Source of the DNA: an uncultured Treponema sp.
GTDB taxonomy: Bacteria; Spirochaetota; Spirochaetia; Treponematales; Treponemataceae
Assembly (NCBI GenBank): GCA_910584475.1
Contig: CAJUBD010000007.1
Location: forward strand, 99,216 to 163,215
Length of the DNA: 64,000 bases
Direction: 5' to 3'
Shown here: in pieces, positions 1 through 7,174 of the stretch
Layout: each line of letters starts with the position of its first letter
Numbering within the stretch: position 1 is the first letter of the stretch
The notes under the pieces: model-generated
Told to the model about the DNA's origin: nothing
The model's input: only the letters and a program-made list of their open reading frames with translations
The model's database searches: none
Made by a program: the position numbers and the translations under genes

Positions 1-1072
1 TGTTTTTCGCAGTCGTGAAAAATATGTTTGTCAATGTCGTTACAAGCGAAGACAAAACGCCAGCAACTGCTCCTTCAATGAATTTCTCCCAAATGTCCTT
101 GAATTTTTTCTTAGCATTTTCCAAGCCTTTTTTCACAGAATTGGCAATAGCCTCGAACAATACTTTTCCCTCTCCTCTGCATTCGGCAATGGCATCCTTT
201 ACGGTGAACCAAATTTCAGCGAAAACCAAGCCCAATGCCTGCCTCAATCCCATAGAAACACCAAGTTTTGCCGCCGCGCTTCCAGTGTCTTTCCAAAATC
301 TTTCGCTCGCATAATATGCAAGATTTAGTTTTGCTTCATAGGATTGTCTGGCTTTTTTATAGTGGTCAAGCATATTTTTCTTTGTCGTTTCATCAAGTTC
401 GGGATGCGATTTGATGTATGCTTTCATATCGGTCATTTCCATCGGCGCATCGCATCCATGTTCCTTGCGATATTCATCATTCACACCTCTTGCCCATGCC
501 CCCATAGATGCATTCAAAGATTTGTTCGTAAACGCAAAATTCTCATCGGCGTTTGCAAGAGCACTTCCGTCAAGTCCCGAAAGAACTCTTCCCCTGTCAT
601 CATGAATCTGTTTGCATTCAACAATATGGTCAAGTTCCGCATTTTTATCGCTCGGCGCACTCTTACTCTTACCAAAAAAACCGAGATTTTCTTTCCCAGT
701 GTATTCGTCCTTTATCGGCTGATAATCTTCACGGTATTTTTCTCTCGCCGTATGTTTTGTATGTGCAAAATTTGAATCTTCGTGATAATTTTTTGCATTG
801 TATTCCCCACGGCTTTCGTAAGCTGCCTCGTTTACAGAGTTTTTATACTTCATTTCCTCATCAACGCCAACTTTTCGCACATTGTGAATAGTATCTACAT
901 CTCCACCGTGCCTGTCGTTAATCAGAAAATCCAGCCCAAACGAAGTAATGAGCGAGCGTACAACGACACGCTCATATTCTCCAAAAAGGCTATTATAAAC
1001 CGAACCGTTATTTTCTACAGTTCCAATGCTTGAAACAAAATTGCTTTCCATTCTTTGCCCGACCGCATCCAT
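1..1072 (-). CDS. Large protein of unknown function, 3' end beyond left edge
   Basis: The minus-strand frame is open from the left edge to an ATG at 1072 (two more in-frame ATGs lie 9 and 18 nt upstream), giving about 357 visible residues. AGAAGG sits 9 nt before the chosen ATG. I do not recognise the family. A mid-protein stretch reading ELDHIVECKQIHDD resembles the first part of an HNH-type nuclease motif (DH followed by a conserved HDD), and the visible C-terminal part is amphipathic and rich in Lys/Ala/Phe. It lies downstream of a small membrane protein on the same strand, and both share an upstream 28-bp repeat. A mobile-element or effector role is possible but unproven. Confidence 0.7.
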   Translation of the reverse strand, partial: MDAVGQRMESNFVSSIGTVENNGSVYNSLFGEYERVVVRSLITSFGLDFLINDRHGGDVDTIHNVRKVGVDEEMKYKNSVNEAAYESRGEYNAKNYHEDSNFAHTKHTAREKYREDYQPIKDEYTGKENLGFFGKSKSAPSDKNAELDHIVECKQIHDDRGRVLSGLDGSALANADENFAFTNKSLNASMGAWARGVNDEYRKEHGCDAPMEMTDMKAYIKSHPELDETTKKNMLDHYKKARQSYEAKLNLAYYASERFWKDTGSAAAKLGVSMGLRQALGLVFAEIWFTVKDAIAECRGEGKVLFEAIANSVKKGLENAKKKFKDIWEKFIEGAVAGVLSSLVTTLTNIFFTTAKN

Positions 1073-1132
1073 TTTTTTCATCCTTCTCATCCCGCATTCC
1101 CCAAAATGCAAGATAATATTATTGTTCTTCGC

Positions 1133-1160
1133 CCCGCATACGCAGAGCGTTATCTACAGT
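1133..1160. repeat. 28-bp perfect direct repeat, copy 1
   Basis: Identical to 1489-1516, 356 bp away. On the minus strand it lies about 60 bp upstream of the start of the left-edge gene. It contains GATAAC and GTATGC blocks and may be promoter or operator DNA. Confidence 0.7.
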
Positions 1161-1184
1161 CTGCCCCCTCCAGGACAGGGAGCG

Positions 1185-1481
1185 TCATCTTATTGCAAGA
1201 AAAACCGCAACAAGAACGGCGACGCATGCCAAAACTACGCACACGCGAAGCGCGACCTTGCCGAAAGAAAACATTTTTCTGTCTTCGGCAAGACGCTTCC
1301 TGCCGTCATTCAACTTATCCGATGCGAAAAAGTTGAAAAAGCAGTTGTCATATTTCCTTAATTTAGCCGCGCCGTCTATTAAATCTCTTTCACCGACATC
1401 AAGTTTTCTTTTTATTTTGACCGCAACCACGACAAACAATATCGCAATAATCAGGCATATACATACAACAATGCCTTTCAT
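1185..1481 (-). CDS. Small protein with two predicted membrane segments
   Basis: 98 aa. A strongly hydrophobic N-terminal segment (about residues 3-22) and a second one at the C-terminus (about 77-96) flank a charged middle, which predicts an inner-membrane hairpin with a soluble loop. GGGAGG lies a few nucleotides before the ATG, so the start is well supported. It precedes the left-edge gene by about 110 bp on the same strand. The shared upstream repeat suggests joint regulation. No family is recognised; holin-like, immunity-like and membrane-anchor roles are all open. Confidence 0.65.
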   Translation of the reverse strand: MKGIVVCICLIIAILFVVVAVKIKRKLDVGERDLIDGAAKLRKYDNCFFNFFASDKLNDGRKRLAEDRKMFSFGKVALRVCVVLACVAVLVAVFLAIR

Positions 1482-1488
1482 CCGTCCT

Positions 1489-1516
1489 CCCGCATACGCA
1501 GAGCGTTATCTACAGT
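1489..1516. repeat. 28-bp perfect direct repeat, copy 2
   Basis: Second copy of 1133-1160. On the minus strand it ends directly at the GGGAGG ribosome-binding site of the small membrane protein, so it lies in that gene's leader or promoter. Having it before two adjacent genes looks like a duplicated regulatory region. Confidence 0.7.
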
Positions 1517-1712
1517 TACCCTCCCCCGCTACGGCATCCAAAAATCTATAATAAATATAGAAAACCCCTTTTATTATGCGGGGAAAGTACTCATATTGTA
1601 CAAGAAAGCGCGGAACTTGTCAATATTATGAACGGTATTTCTATGAAACAGAATAACAAGTAAATGAATTCAACGGTTAAAAACACGCCATCATAAGGTG
1701 CATAATTATCCA

Positions 1713-2039
1713 ATGACGGAAGAAACATTAAAAGAAATTTATGGAAAGAACATCAAGAAATTTCGCGAAGGAAAGCATCTGACTCAGGAAAAATTCGCGG
1801 AATCCGTGGGCATTTCCGAAAAATACTTGAGCGCGATAGAAACAGGGCGCAATTTCGGCTCGCTGGAAACGATTGTCGCGCTTTCCAACGCGCTGGAAGT
1901 CGAGCCTTTCGAACTTTTCCTGCCGCAAAATAAAAAATTAAGCTACGACAGCCGACGAACGAAGATTCTCGTTTCCCGCCTGAAGTCGGGATTTTGCGAG
2001 CTGGTGGACACGGTGGAAGATTTCCTTTCAGAAGAATGA
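1713..2039 (+). CDS. XRE-family HTH transcriptional regulator
   Basis: 108 aa from the ATG at 1713; a GTG at 1698 would add five residues. The N-terminal 65 residues form a Cro/C1 helix-turn-helix (GKNIKKFREGKHLTQEKFAE, then a recognition helix around VGISEKYLSAIE). The short C-terminal tail is helical and ends in EDFLSEE. The later ATG is preferred because a CATAAT -10 box at 1701-1706 ends 6 nt before it and there is no Shine-Dalgarno, matching the leaderless arrangement seen elsewhere here. The gene lies immediately before the 23-bp palindrome array, which could be its binding site. Confidence 0.85.
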   Translation: MTEETLKEIYGKNIKKFREGKHLTQEKFAESVGISEKYLSAIETGRNFGSLETIVALSNALEVEPFELFLPQNKKLSYDSRRTKILVSRLKSGFCELVDTVEDFLSEE

Positions 2040-2172
2040 CGGAATTCCAATCAAACATCTAGGGCAGTTTTCCAAAGATTACAATTTTGGGAGCGCCTCA
2101 AATCTCAATGGCATCCATCGCAAATGACAAATTTTTCCGCGGTTTCCAAAAGCGACATTAAAGAATCCGCAT

Positions 2173-2324
2173 CTAATGTCCATTAGAATCAGTATCTGAT
2201 GTACATTAGATGCATTGTCTGATTCCCATCAGATACACAGTTTGATGCACATTAGAAGCCTCATCTAATACACATCAGACGCATCGTCCGATGCCCATCA
2301 GGTGCCTCATTTGATACCCATTAG
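2173..2324. repeat. Seven tandem 14-bp palindromes in exact 23-bp register
   Basis: Copies start at 2173, 2196, 2219, 2242, 2265, 2288 and 2311. Each is an imperfect palindrome of the form YTRATRYMCATYAG (the first is CTAATGTCCATTAG), separated by 9-bp spacers that often contain GCA or GCC. The period of 23 is not a multiple of three and stops occur in all frames, so it is not coding. It fills the gap between the XRE regulator and the promoter of the ATPase-nuclease gene. An operator or iteron-like array bound by a dimeric protein is the simplest reading. Confidence 0.9.
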
Positions 2325-2348
2325 ATACTTATTCTTGCGCAAAATCAA

Positions 2349-2377
2349 TTGAAAAAAGCCATAAACTGTGTTACAAT
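2349..2377 (+). promoter_or_regulatory. Promoter of the ATPase-nuclease gene (leaderless type)
   Basis: TTGAAA at 2349-2354, a 17-bp spacer, and TACAAT at 2372-2377. The ATG follows after 6 nt, so transcription should begin at or next to the start codon. It lies 25 bp beyond the last palindrome of the array. Confidence 0.75.
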
Positions 2378-2383
2378 TTTCTT

Positions 2384-3979
2384 ATGCAAAAAAAGCCGAT
2401 TTCAACCAGCACATTCTCATTTGAATATCTCATCACAAGCGGTGCGCTTTATGTGGACAAGACACAGTATTTTCACCGTCTCGTTACAAATGTGAGCAAC
2501 TGCTATTTTTGCTCTCGCCCGCGCCGCTTTGGAAAGTCTCTTGCCATTTCTATTTTCGAAAACATTTTTTTAGGCAGGAGGGAGTTGTTCAAGGGGCTTT
2601 ATATCGCCAGCACGGACTACGACTGGCAGGTGTTCCCCGTGATTCACATTGATATGGCGCGAAGTGGCAGCACTTCCGCGCAGGACTTGTTTGATTCTCT
2701 TATGAGAAATGTAAAAGAGAATGCGGAAAAATACGACATTGAACTTTCCTCTGACACTCCATGGCTTTGTTTTGACGAGCTGATTTCCCAGCTGTGCAGG
2801 ACGACTGGCAAAAAGGTCGTCATCCTCATAGACGAATACGACCGCCCGCTCACGGAGAACATCGGCGACGCAAAGACCCTTGAAGAGGTGCGCAAGATTC
2901 TGGACTCGTTCTATCAAATCATAAAAGGGCAGGAGCCGAACGAACGGTTTGTGTTCATGACGGGGGTGACGAAATTCAGCAAAGTGAGCATCTTTTCAAA
3001 GCTGAACAACCTGAACGACATAACGATGAGCCGTGACTATGCATGCATGTTCGGCTACACGCAAGAGGAGCTGGAAGAGAATTTTGCTCCATACATCGAC
3101 GAGCATGTGCGGGAAAACAACCTTGACAGAACGGAATTCATTGCGAAGATAAAGAAGTGGTACGATGGCTTTAAATTCTATTGGAAGTCAGAAACTGTCT
3201 ACAACCCTGTTTCTGTTGGAAAATTTTTTGAAAATGAATGTGAGTTTCAGAACTTCTGGTTTGCCACCGCCACTCCAACATTTATCACGAAACTTGCCCG
3301 AAAGCAGAGATTGACACAAAGGGATATAGATGAAGAAATTTTGTCCGATGTTTCGATGAACATTTTTGATGTTGTGGGCTTTGCAGCGGGAAATTTTTCA
3401 AAGACAAGCCTCATCCAGCTTCTGTTCCAGACGGGCTATCTGACCATCAACGAAAAGCTTGATTTTGAGGACTACGCCTTCTCCGTCCGCCTCCCGAACT
3501 ACGAGGTGCAGGAGTCTTTCAATAAAATACTTTTCAGCGCGTTGAGCGGGCTTGAAGTCGACACCTCGGATTCATACGTTCAAAAAATAAAGCAGGCGTT
3601 GTACAGGGGAAACGCAGAGCGCCTGATTGAGGTTATCAAAAACTTTCTCGCGGCGATTCCATACACGATTCAGATACCGCAGGAAAAATACTACCAAAGC
3701 ATACTGTTCAGCATAGTGAAAATGTGCGGCATGGACATAAGCGCGGAGGACGCCACAAACAAATGGCGGATTGACGCGGTGTTGAACACGCCAAAATACA
3801 TCTACTTGTTCGAGTTAAAAATCGACCAAGATGCGGAAATCGCACTAGAACAGATTGTGCAAAAAGAGTGCTTTCAAAAATTTATAGAGGGCGCAAAAGA
3901 GAAGCGCAAGGAAATTCGGTGCTTCGGAATAAACTTCTCTTCAAAAGAGCGCAACATCACAGATTGGCGAGTGGGGTGA
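2384..3979 (+). CDS. AAA-ATPase-like / PD-(D/E)XK nuclease domain protein
   Basis: 531 aa, normal for the AAA-ATPase_like plus DUF1703-type family common in anaerobes and often multicopy. The N-terminal region carries a Walker A variant (RRFGKS, K51) and a Walker B strand (VVILIDEYDRPL). The C-terminal 70 residues carry a PD-(D/E)XK core, with D464 in WRIDAV and E477-x-K479 in FELK. The family function is not established; the fold suggests NTP-dependent DNA processing. The start is fixed by a promoter whose -10 box ends 6 nt before the ATG. It lies directly downstream of the seven-palindrome array. Confidence 0.9.
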   Translation: MQKKPISTSTFSFEYLITSGALYVDKTQYFHRLVTNVSNCYFCSRPRRFGKSLAISIFENIFLGRRELFKGLYIASTDYDWQVFPVIHIDMARSGSTSAQDLFDSLMRNVKENAEKYDIELSSDTPWLCFDELISQLCRTTGKKVVILIDEYDRPLTENIGDAKTLEEVRKILDSFYQIIKGQEPNERFVFMTGVTKFSKVSIFSKLNNLNDITMSRDYACMFGYTQEELEENFAPYIDEHVRENNLDRTEFIAKIKKWYDGFKFYWKSETVYNPVSVGKFFENECEFQNFWFATATPTFITKLARKQRLTQRDIDEEILSDVSMNIFDVVGFAAGNFSKTSLIQLLFQTGYLTINEKLDFEDYAFSVRLPNYEVQESFNKILFSALSGLEVDTSDSYVQKIKQALYRGNAERLIEVIKNFLAAIPYTIQIPQEKYYQSILFSIVKMCGMDISAEDATNKWRIDAVLNTPKYIYLFELKIDQDAEIALEQIVQKECFQKFIEGAKEKRKEIRCFGINFSSKERNITDWRVG

Positions 3980-4151
3980 AAGATATTATTTCGGATTTGG
4001 CGGGCGAGGAATAAAAACAGGAGGGAAACGCGCATCGCTCTACACGGACTGCAACACAATCCGCGCGCACATGGCGTTCCCCTCCCCAACCACAACATAT
4101 TACAACGCTTCGCAAAAACCGAAAAAACTCGCGTTATTCAATCTCCACTTA

Positions 4152-5147
4152 TCACGCCTTCACTTCGTTTTTCAGTTCCGCGCCGCTTTCAAACGCCTTG
4201 GCATTTTCAAGCGAAACTTCCGCGATGTTCGCGAGCGCGTTCGTAGTCAAGAATGCCTGATGGCTCGTAATCAAAACGTTCGGGAAAGTCAAAAGTCGCG
4301 CCAATGTGTCGTCCGTGATTACCGCCGCAGACCAGTCGCTGAAAAAGTATTTGCTCTCTTCTTCGTAAACGTCAAGCGCGGCTCCACCGATTTCATTGTG
4401 CTTGAGCGCATGGACGAGCGCCTTTGAATCAATGAGCGCGCCGCGTCCCGTGTTTATCAAAATCGCGTCATTTTTCATCCGCTTCATGTTGTCGTGATTT
4501 GCGATGTGGAATGTTTCCTCGTTGAGCGGGCAATGGAACGAAAGAACGTCGCTTTGAGAAAAAATCGTCGGAACATCGACATACTCAAATCCATTTTTAT
4601 CCGCCCATTCGCGGTTCGGAAATTTGTCGTACAAAATCACTTTCATTCCGAAACCCGACAAAAGTTCCGCCATGACTTGCCCGATTTTTCCCGTGCCGAA
4701 AATTCCGGCGGTAAGTCCGTGCAAGTCGCGCCCTGTCAAGCCTTCCAAAGTGAAGTTGCCAGTTTTCGTGCGAAGATAACTTTGAGGAATGTGTCGAGTG
4801 AGCGCGAGCAGCATAGCCACCGCATGCTCGGCAACCGCATAAGGCGAATAAGCCGGAACGCGCACGATTTTTATTCCGGCATCCGCCGCCGCCGCAAGAT
4901 CCGCATTGTTGAATCCCGCGCATCGAAACACGATTAGGCGAACGCCGTTTTCCTTCAAGATTGAAATAACTTTTTTGTCCGCGATGTCGTTCACGAAAAT
5001 GCAAACCGCATCGAAACCTTTTGAAGCCATCGCAGTTTTTTCGTTCAACTTGAAGTCAAAGAAATCAATTTCGAATCCGAAATTTTCGTTGACCGCCGAA
5101 AAGCTTTCCTTTTCGTATGAATGCGTATCATAAAAAGCAATTTTCAT
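4152..5147 (-). CDS. ldhA: D-lactate dehydrogenase (D-2-hydroxyacid dehydrogenase)
   Basis: 331 aa. It reduces pyruvate to D-lactate with NADH in the cytoplasm. The Rossmann motif is GIFGTGKIGQ (148-157). The catalytic triad is at the canonical family positions: R235 (NTGRGALID), E264 (VYEEES) and H296 (TSHQAF). An ATG 12 nt upstream is rejected because it overlaps the ribosome-binding site; GGAGGAAGAA leads into the ATG at 5147. The leader holds a hairpin-rich repeat element whose far end duplicates this ribosome-binding-site region. Confidence 0.93.
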   Translation of the reverse strand: MKIAFYDTHSYEKESFSAVNENFGFEIDFFDFKLNEKTAMASKGFDAVCIFVNDIADKKVISILKENGVRLIVFRCAGFNNADLAAAADAGIKIVRVPAYSPYAVAEHAVAMLLALTRHIPQSYLRTKTGNFTLEGLTGRDLHGLTAGIFGTGKIGQVMAELLSGFGMKVILYDKFPNREWADKNGFEYVDVPTIFSQSDVLSFHCPLNEETFHIANHDNMKRMKNDAILINTGRGALIDSKALVHALKHNEIGGAALDVYEEESKYFFSDWSAAVITDDTLARLLTFPNVLITSHQAFLTTNALANIAEVSLENAKAFESGAELKNEVKA

Positions 5148-5149
5148 TT

Positions 5150-5362
5150 CTTCCTCCATAAAAAGTCAAGAGCAAAAGTCGCAATCCTTCTGGCTTGCTA
5201 ACAATTTTGCGATTGGCTTTTTAAGCGCATTCGCAACGAAGTGAGAATGCGCAGTAAATAACAAGTTTGGCAAGTTGCAACGCAATTGGACAAACTTGAG
5301 TTGACAAATACCGCGCCATTCGTGCGGTGTTTGTCATACTTCCTCCATAAGAAGTCAAGAGC
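5150..5362 (-). repeat. Hairpin-rich dispersed element in the ldhA leader, with duplicated RBS region
   Basis: A 24-bp segment including the GGAGG of ldhA (5150-5173) recurs with one mismatch at 5339-5362, 189 bp away. Between the copies are successive stem-loops: a GACAAA/TTTGTC stem, an AAGTTTG/CAAACTT stem, GCGCATTC/GAATGCGC with loop TCACTTCGTTGC, and a final AT-rich stem. The same architecture with different stem sequences recurs at about 35.5, 36.1, 42.7, 26.8, 28.2, 49.6 and 53.6 kb. Confidence 0.8.
5221..5337 (-). other. Possible 38-codon sORF inside the ldhA leader element
   Basis: Starts at the ATG after the duplicated GGAGG. The peptide begins MTNTARMARYLSTQV and contains LAKLVIYCAFSLRC. 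A sibling frame in the element at 36064-36165 encodes a related peptide, with shared A-x-M-A-R, P-x-A-x-Q-L and LVIY. This could be a leader peptide, or a side effect of constrained hairpin sequence. Confidence 0.35.
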
Positions 5363-5473
5363 GATTTTAAAAATCACGCGCGATTTTCATTTAAAAATAT
5401 AACAACGATTTTTTTGAAAGGCAAGAAAAAAAAGCAAATGCGAAACTCTTTTGTGTTTTCAATTTTTTGAACT

Positions 5474-5860
5474 TTAGTTTTTCCTTAGTTTTACAAGGAT
5501 AGCTTTCACGGCGCAAAAAACCAGCACGAAGCAAATCGAGCCGAACACCGCGCCGAGCGTGTCCGCGACCCAGTCGAAAAACGAACATTCCCGACCTGGC
5601 GTAAAACTTTGATGGATTTCGTCGATGATTCCGTAAACTGAAGTGACGACGATTGGAAGCGGGATTTTCTTCATGCGATTTGTTCCACAAGCGAACGCCA
5701 CCCAAAACGCAAGTCCCGCGAAACAGATTCCGTGAACAAATTTGTCGGCGAATAGAAACGAGGGCATTGCGTCAATCTTTTCAAGCGAGGAAAGATACCA
5801 ACTCGCGGCAAAAATCAGCGCGGCTGGAATCCATTTTGCGATTTTCAAAACAAATCTCAT
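5474..5860 (-). CDS. VanZ-like family membrane protein
   Basis: 128 aa with four hydrophobic segments. The VanZ-type signature is visible: DKFVHGICFAGLA early, and GIIDEIHQSFTPGRECSFFDW in the middle (the ExxQxFxPGRxxxxxDxxxN-like motif). VanZ proteins are small membrane proteins of unclear general function; some are associated with teicoplanin resistance. It is a single gene facing the tRNA region. There is no Shine-Dalgarno; TAGACA and TAATAT 17 bp apart end 6 nt before the ATG, so a leaderless message is likely. Confidence 0.85.
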   Translation of the reverse strand: MRFVLKIAKWIPAALIFAASWYLSSLEKIDAMPSFLFADKFVHGICFAGLAFWVAFACGTNRMKKIPLPIVVTSVYGIIDEIHQSFTPGRECSFFDWVADTLGAVFGSICFVLVFCAVKAILVKLRKN

Positions 5861-5866
5861 CTTTCA

Positions 5867-5895
5867 ATATTAAATCTTTTTTCGCTGTCTGTCTA
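5867..5895 (-). promoter_or_regulatory. Promoter of the VanZ-like gene (leaderless type)
   Basis: Minus strand: TAGACA (5890-5895), 17 bp, TAATAT (5867-5872), then 6 nt to the ATG at 5860. Confidence 0.6.
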
Positions 5896-6202
5896 GCGTT
5901 TTGTCCGAATTTTTGTTCGCCTACAGAAATTTTTTAACACACCAATTTTTCTTGCAATGCAATTTCCCTGATAAAAAAAGCCCGCCATAAACAGCAGACT
6001 ATTTTCATCATCAACTATTCATTGTCAACTAAAAACGCCCCCTGCTGGGCTCGCCTTCCGTTTACAAACATCCTGTTTCCTCACTACAGGCCGGCTATGC
6101 TCGCTGTCGGCAACATCCGTGTTGCCTTTTCGCCGCCGCCACGGCGCGCTCGCTCCGCGACAAGCCCAATTTCCTACAACGCGGACATTTATTTTAAAAC
6201 AA
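5896..6202. other. Gene-free gap with palindromic remnants
   Basis: No coding frame is supported. It holds GC-rich inverted repeats such as GGCAACATCCGTGTTGCC and a duplicated tRNA 3' end (separate entry). It is probably repeat debris. Confidence 0.5.
6036..6051. repeat. 16-bp duplicate of the tRNA-Asn 3' end (att-like)
   Basis: CGCCCCCTGCTGGGCT is identical to 6233-6248, the 3' terminal 16 bases of the tRNA gene, 197 bp downstream in the tRNA's own orientation. Duplication of a tRNA 3' end is the usual footprint of tyrosine-recombinase integration. Only about 180 bp lies between the copies, so this would be a scar rather than an element. Confidence 0.6.
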
Positions 6203-6232
6203 AAAAATCTCATCCGACTAGATGAGATTTTT
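6203..6232 (-). terminator. Rho-independent terminator after tRNA-Asn
   Basis: AAAAATCTCATC / GATGAGATTTTT form a perfect 12-bp stem with a 6-nt loop, starting 1 nt past the tRNA 3' end and closing in a T run. It is symmetrical and may act in both directions. Confidence 0.85.
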
Positions 6233-6305
6233 CGCCCCCTGCTGGGCTTGAACCAGCGACACACGGATTAACAGTCCGTTGCTCTACCGACTGAGCTAAG
6301 GGAGC
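6233..6305 (-). tRNA. tRNA-Asn (anticodon GUU)
   Basis: 73 nt without encoded CCA. The acceptor stem GCTCCCT pairs with AGGGGGC, with two G-U-type pairs tolerated. The anticodon stem ACGGA/TCCGT encloses loop CTGTTAA, so the anticodon is GTT. The T arm contains GGTTCAAGCC. A terminator follows immediately, and the 3' end is duplicated at 6036-6051. Confidence 0.96.
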
Positions 6306-6481
6306 AACACTTTTGAAAGTGTAGAATAATTTTATCACAAAACCGCAAATTGTGTCAAGTGCTTTTAGCGAAAAAAAAAACATTAATTTACTTTTTTCGC
6401 CGTCGATTTTCTGTTCGCCTGCAAAATTTTTTCGAGCGTTCAAGCGGCGCAAATTTCGACGAAGCGTACAATGTCCTAAAT

Positions 6482-7132
6482 CTACATCTCAAGCAAATCC
6501 TTCACGCTTTCCAAGATTTTCGCCGCGCCATTTTCTTCCAATTCTTCGCGCGTGCCATAGCCCCACAAAACGCCCGCGAAATCGATTTTATTTTTCGCGG
6601 CTCCAACCGCGTCGTGTTTTCTGTCGCCCACCATCACGATTTTTCCGCTTTGCGCTTCCTTTTCCAAATGATTTTCTTCGATGACAAATTTTATCACGGA
6701 AGCCTTGTCTTTGCGAGTTTCCGCGATGTCGCTTCCCCCCGCAAAGACAAAATATTTTTCCAAATCAAAATGTGAAAGAATTTTCGGGACGTAGATTTCA
6801 GGCTTGCTCGTGGCGACGTAAAGTTTTTTTTCGGCCTCCATCAACTTTTCAAGCGTTTCATGAATTCCTTCGTAAACTTCATTTTCAAAAATTCCGAATT
6901 TTGAAAAACGCTCGCGATAAAACGACACCGCCTTTCGCGCGTCTTCTTGTGAAAATCCGTAAAAATTTTTGAAAGACTCAAGCAGCGGCGGACCAATGAA
7001 TTTTTTGAGATTCTCAAAATCATCTTCAAAAATCGAAAACTTTTCGAGCGCATATTTCACGCAATTCACAATCCCCGCGCCCGATTTAGTCAGCGTTCCG
7101 TCCAAATCAAAAAAAATGTGCGTCCATTTCAT
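6482..7132 (-). CDS. HAD-superfamily phosphatase (phosphoglycolate phosphatase-like)
   Basis: 216 aa. HAD motif I is FFDLDGTLTKS near the N-terminus, motif II is in VATSKPE, and motif IV is VMVGDRKHDAVGA. The helical cap between motifs I and II fits subclass IA phosphatases such as Gph or PpaX. The start MKWTHIFFDLDG at 7132 is preferred over the longer frame because it puts motif I near the N-terminus and has AGGA upstream. It follows metY by 42 bp on the same strand, so co-transcription is likely. The substrate cannot be read from sequence. Confidence 0.88.
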   Translation of the reverse strand: MKWTHIFFDLDGTLTKSGAGIVNCVKYALEKFSIFEDDFENLKKFIGPPLLESFKNFYGFSQEDARKAVSFYRERFSKFGIFENEVYEGIHETLEKLMEAEKKLYVATSKPEIYVPKILSHFDLEKYFVFAGGSDIAETRKDKASVIKFVIEENHLEKEAQSGKIVMVGDRKHDAVGAAKNKIDFAGVLWGYGTREELEENGAAKILESVKDLLEM

Positions 7133-7174
7133 CGTCAATTTTCCTTGACGCCGCCAAGCGCTCGCCATTACCTG

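Noticed and set aside
2173..2324. CRISPR array
   Set aside because: The repeated 14-bp units are palindromic and diverged, spacers are only 9 bp and partly conserved, and no cas gene is near.
5150..5362. Riboswitch or T-box in the ldhA leader
   Set aside because: The structure recurs with different stems before unrelated genes and inside a gene, so it is a dispersed element rather than a ligand-specific leader.
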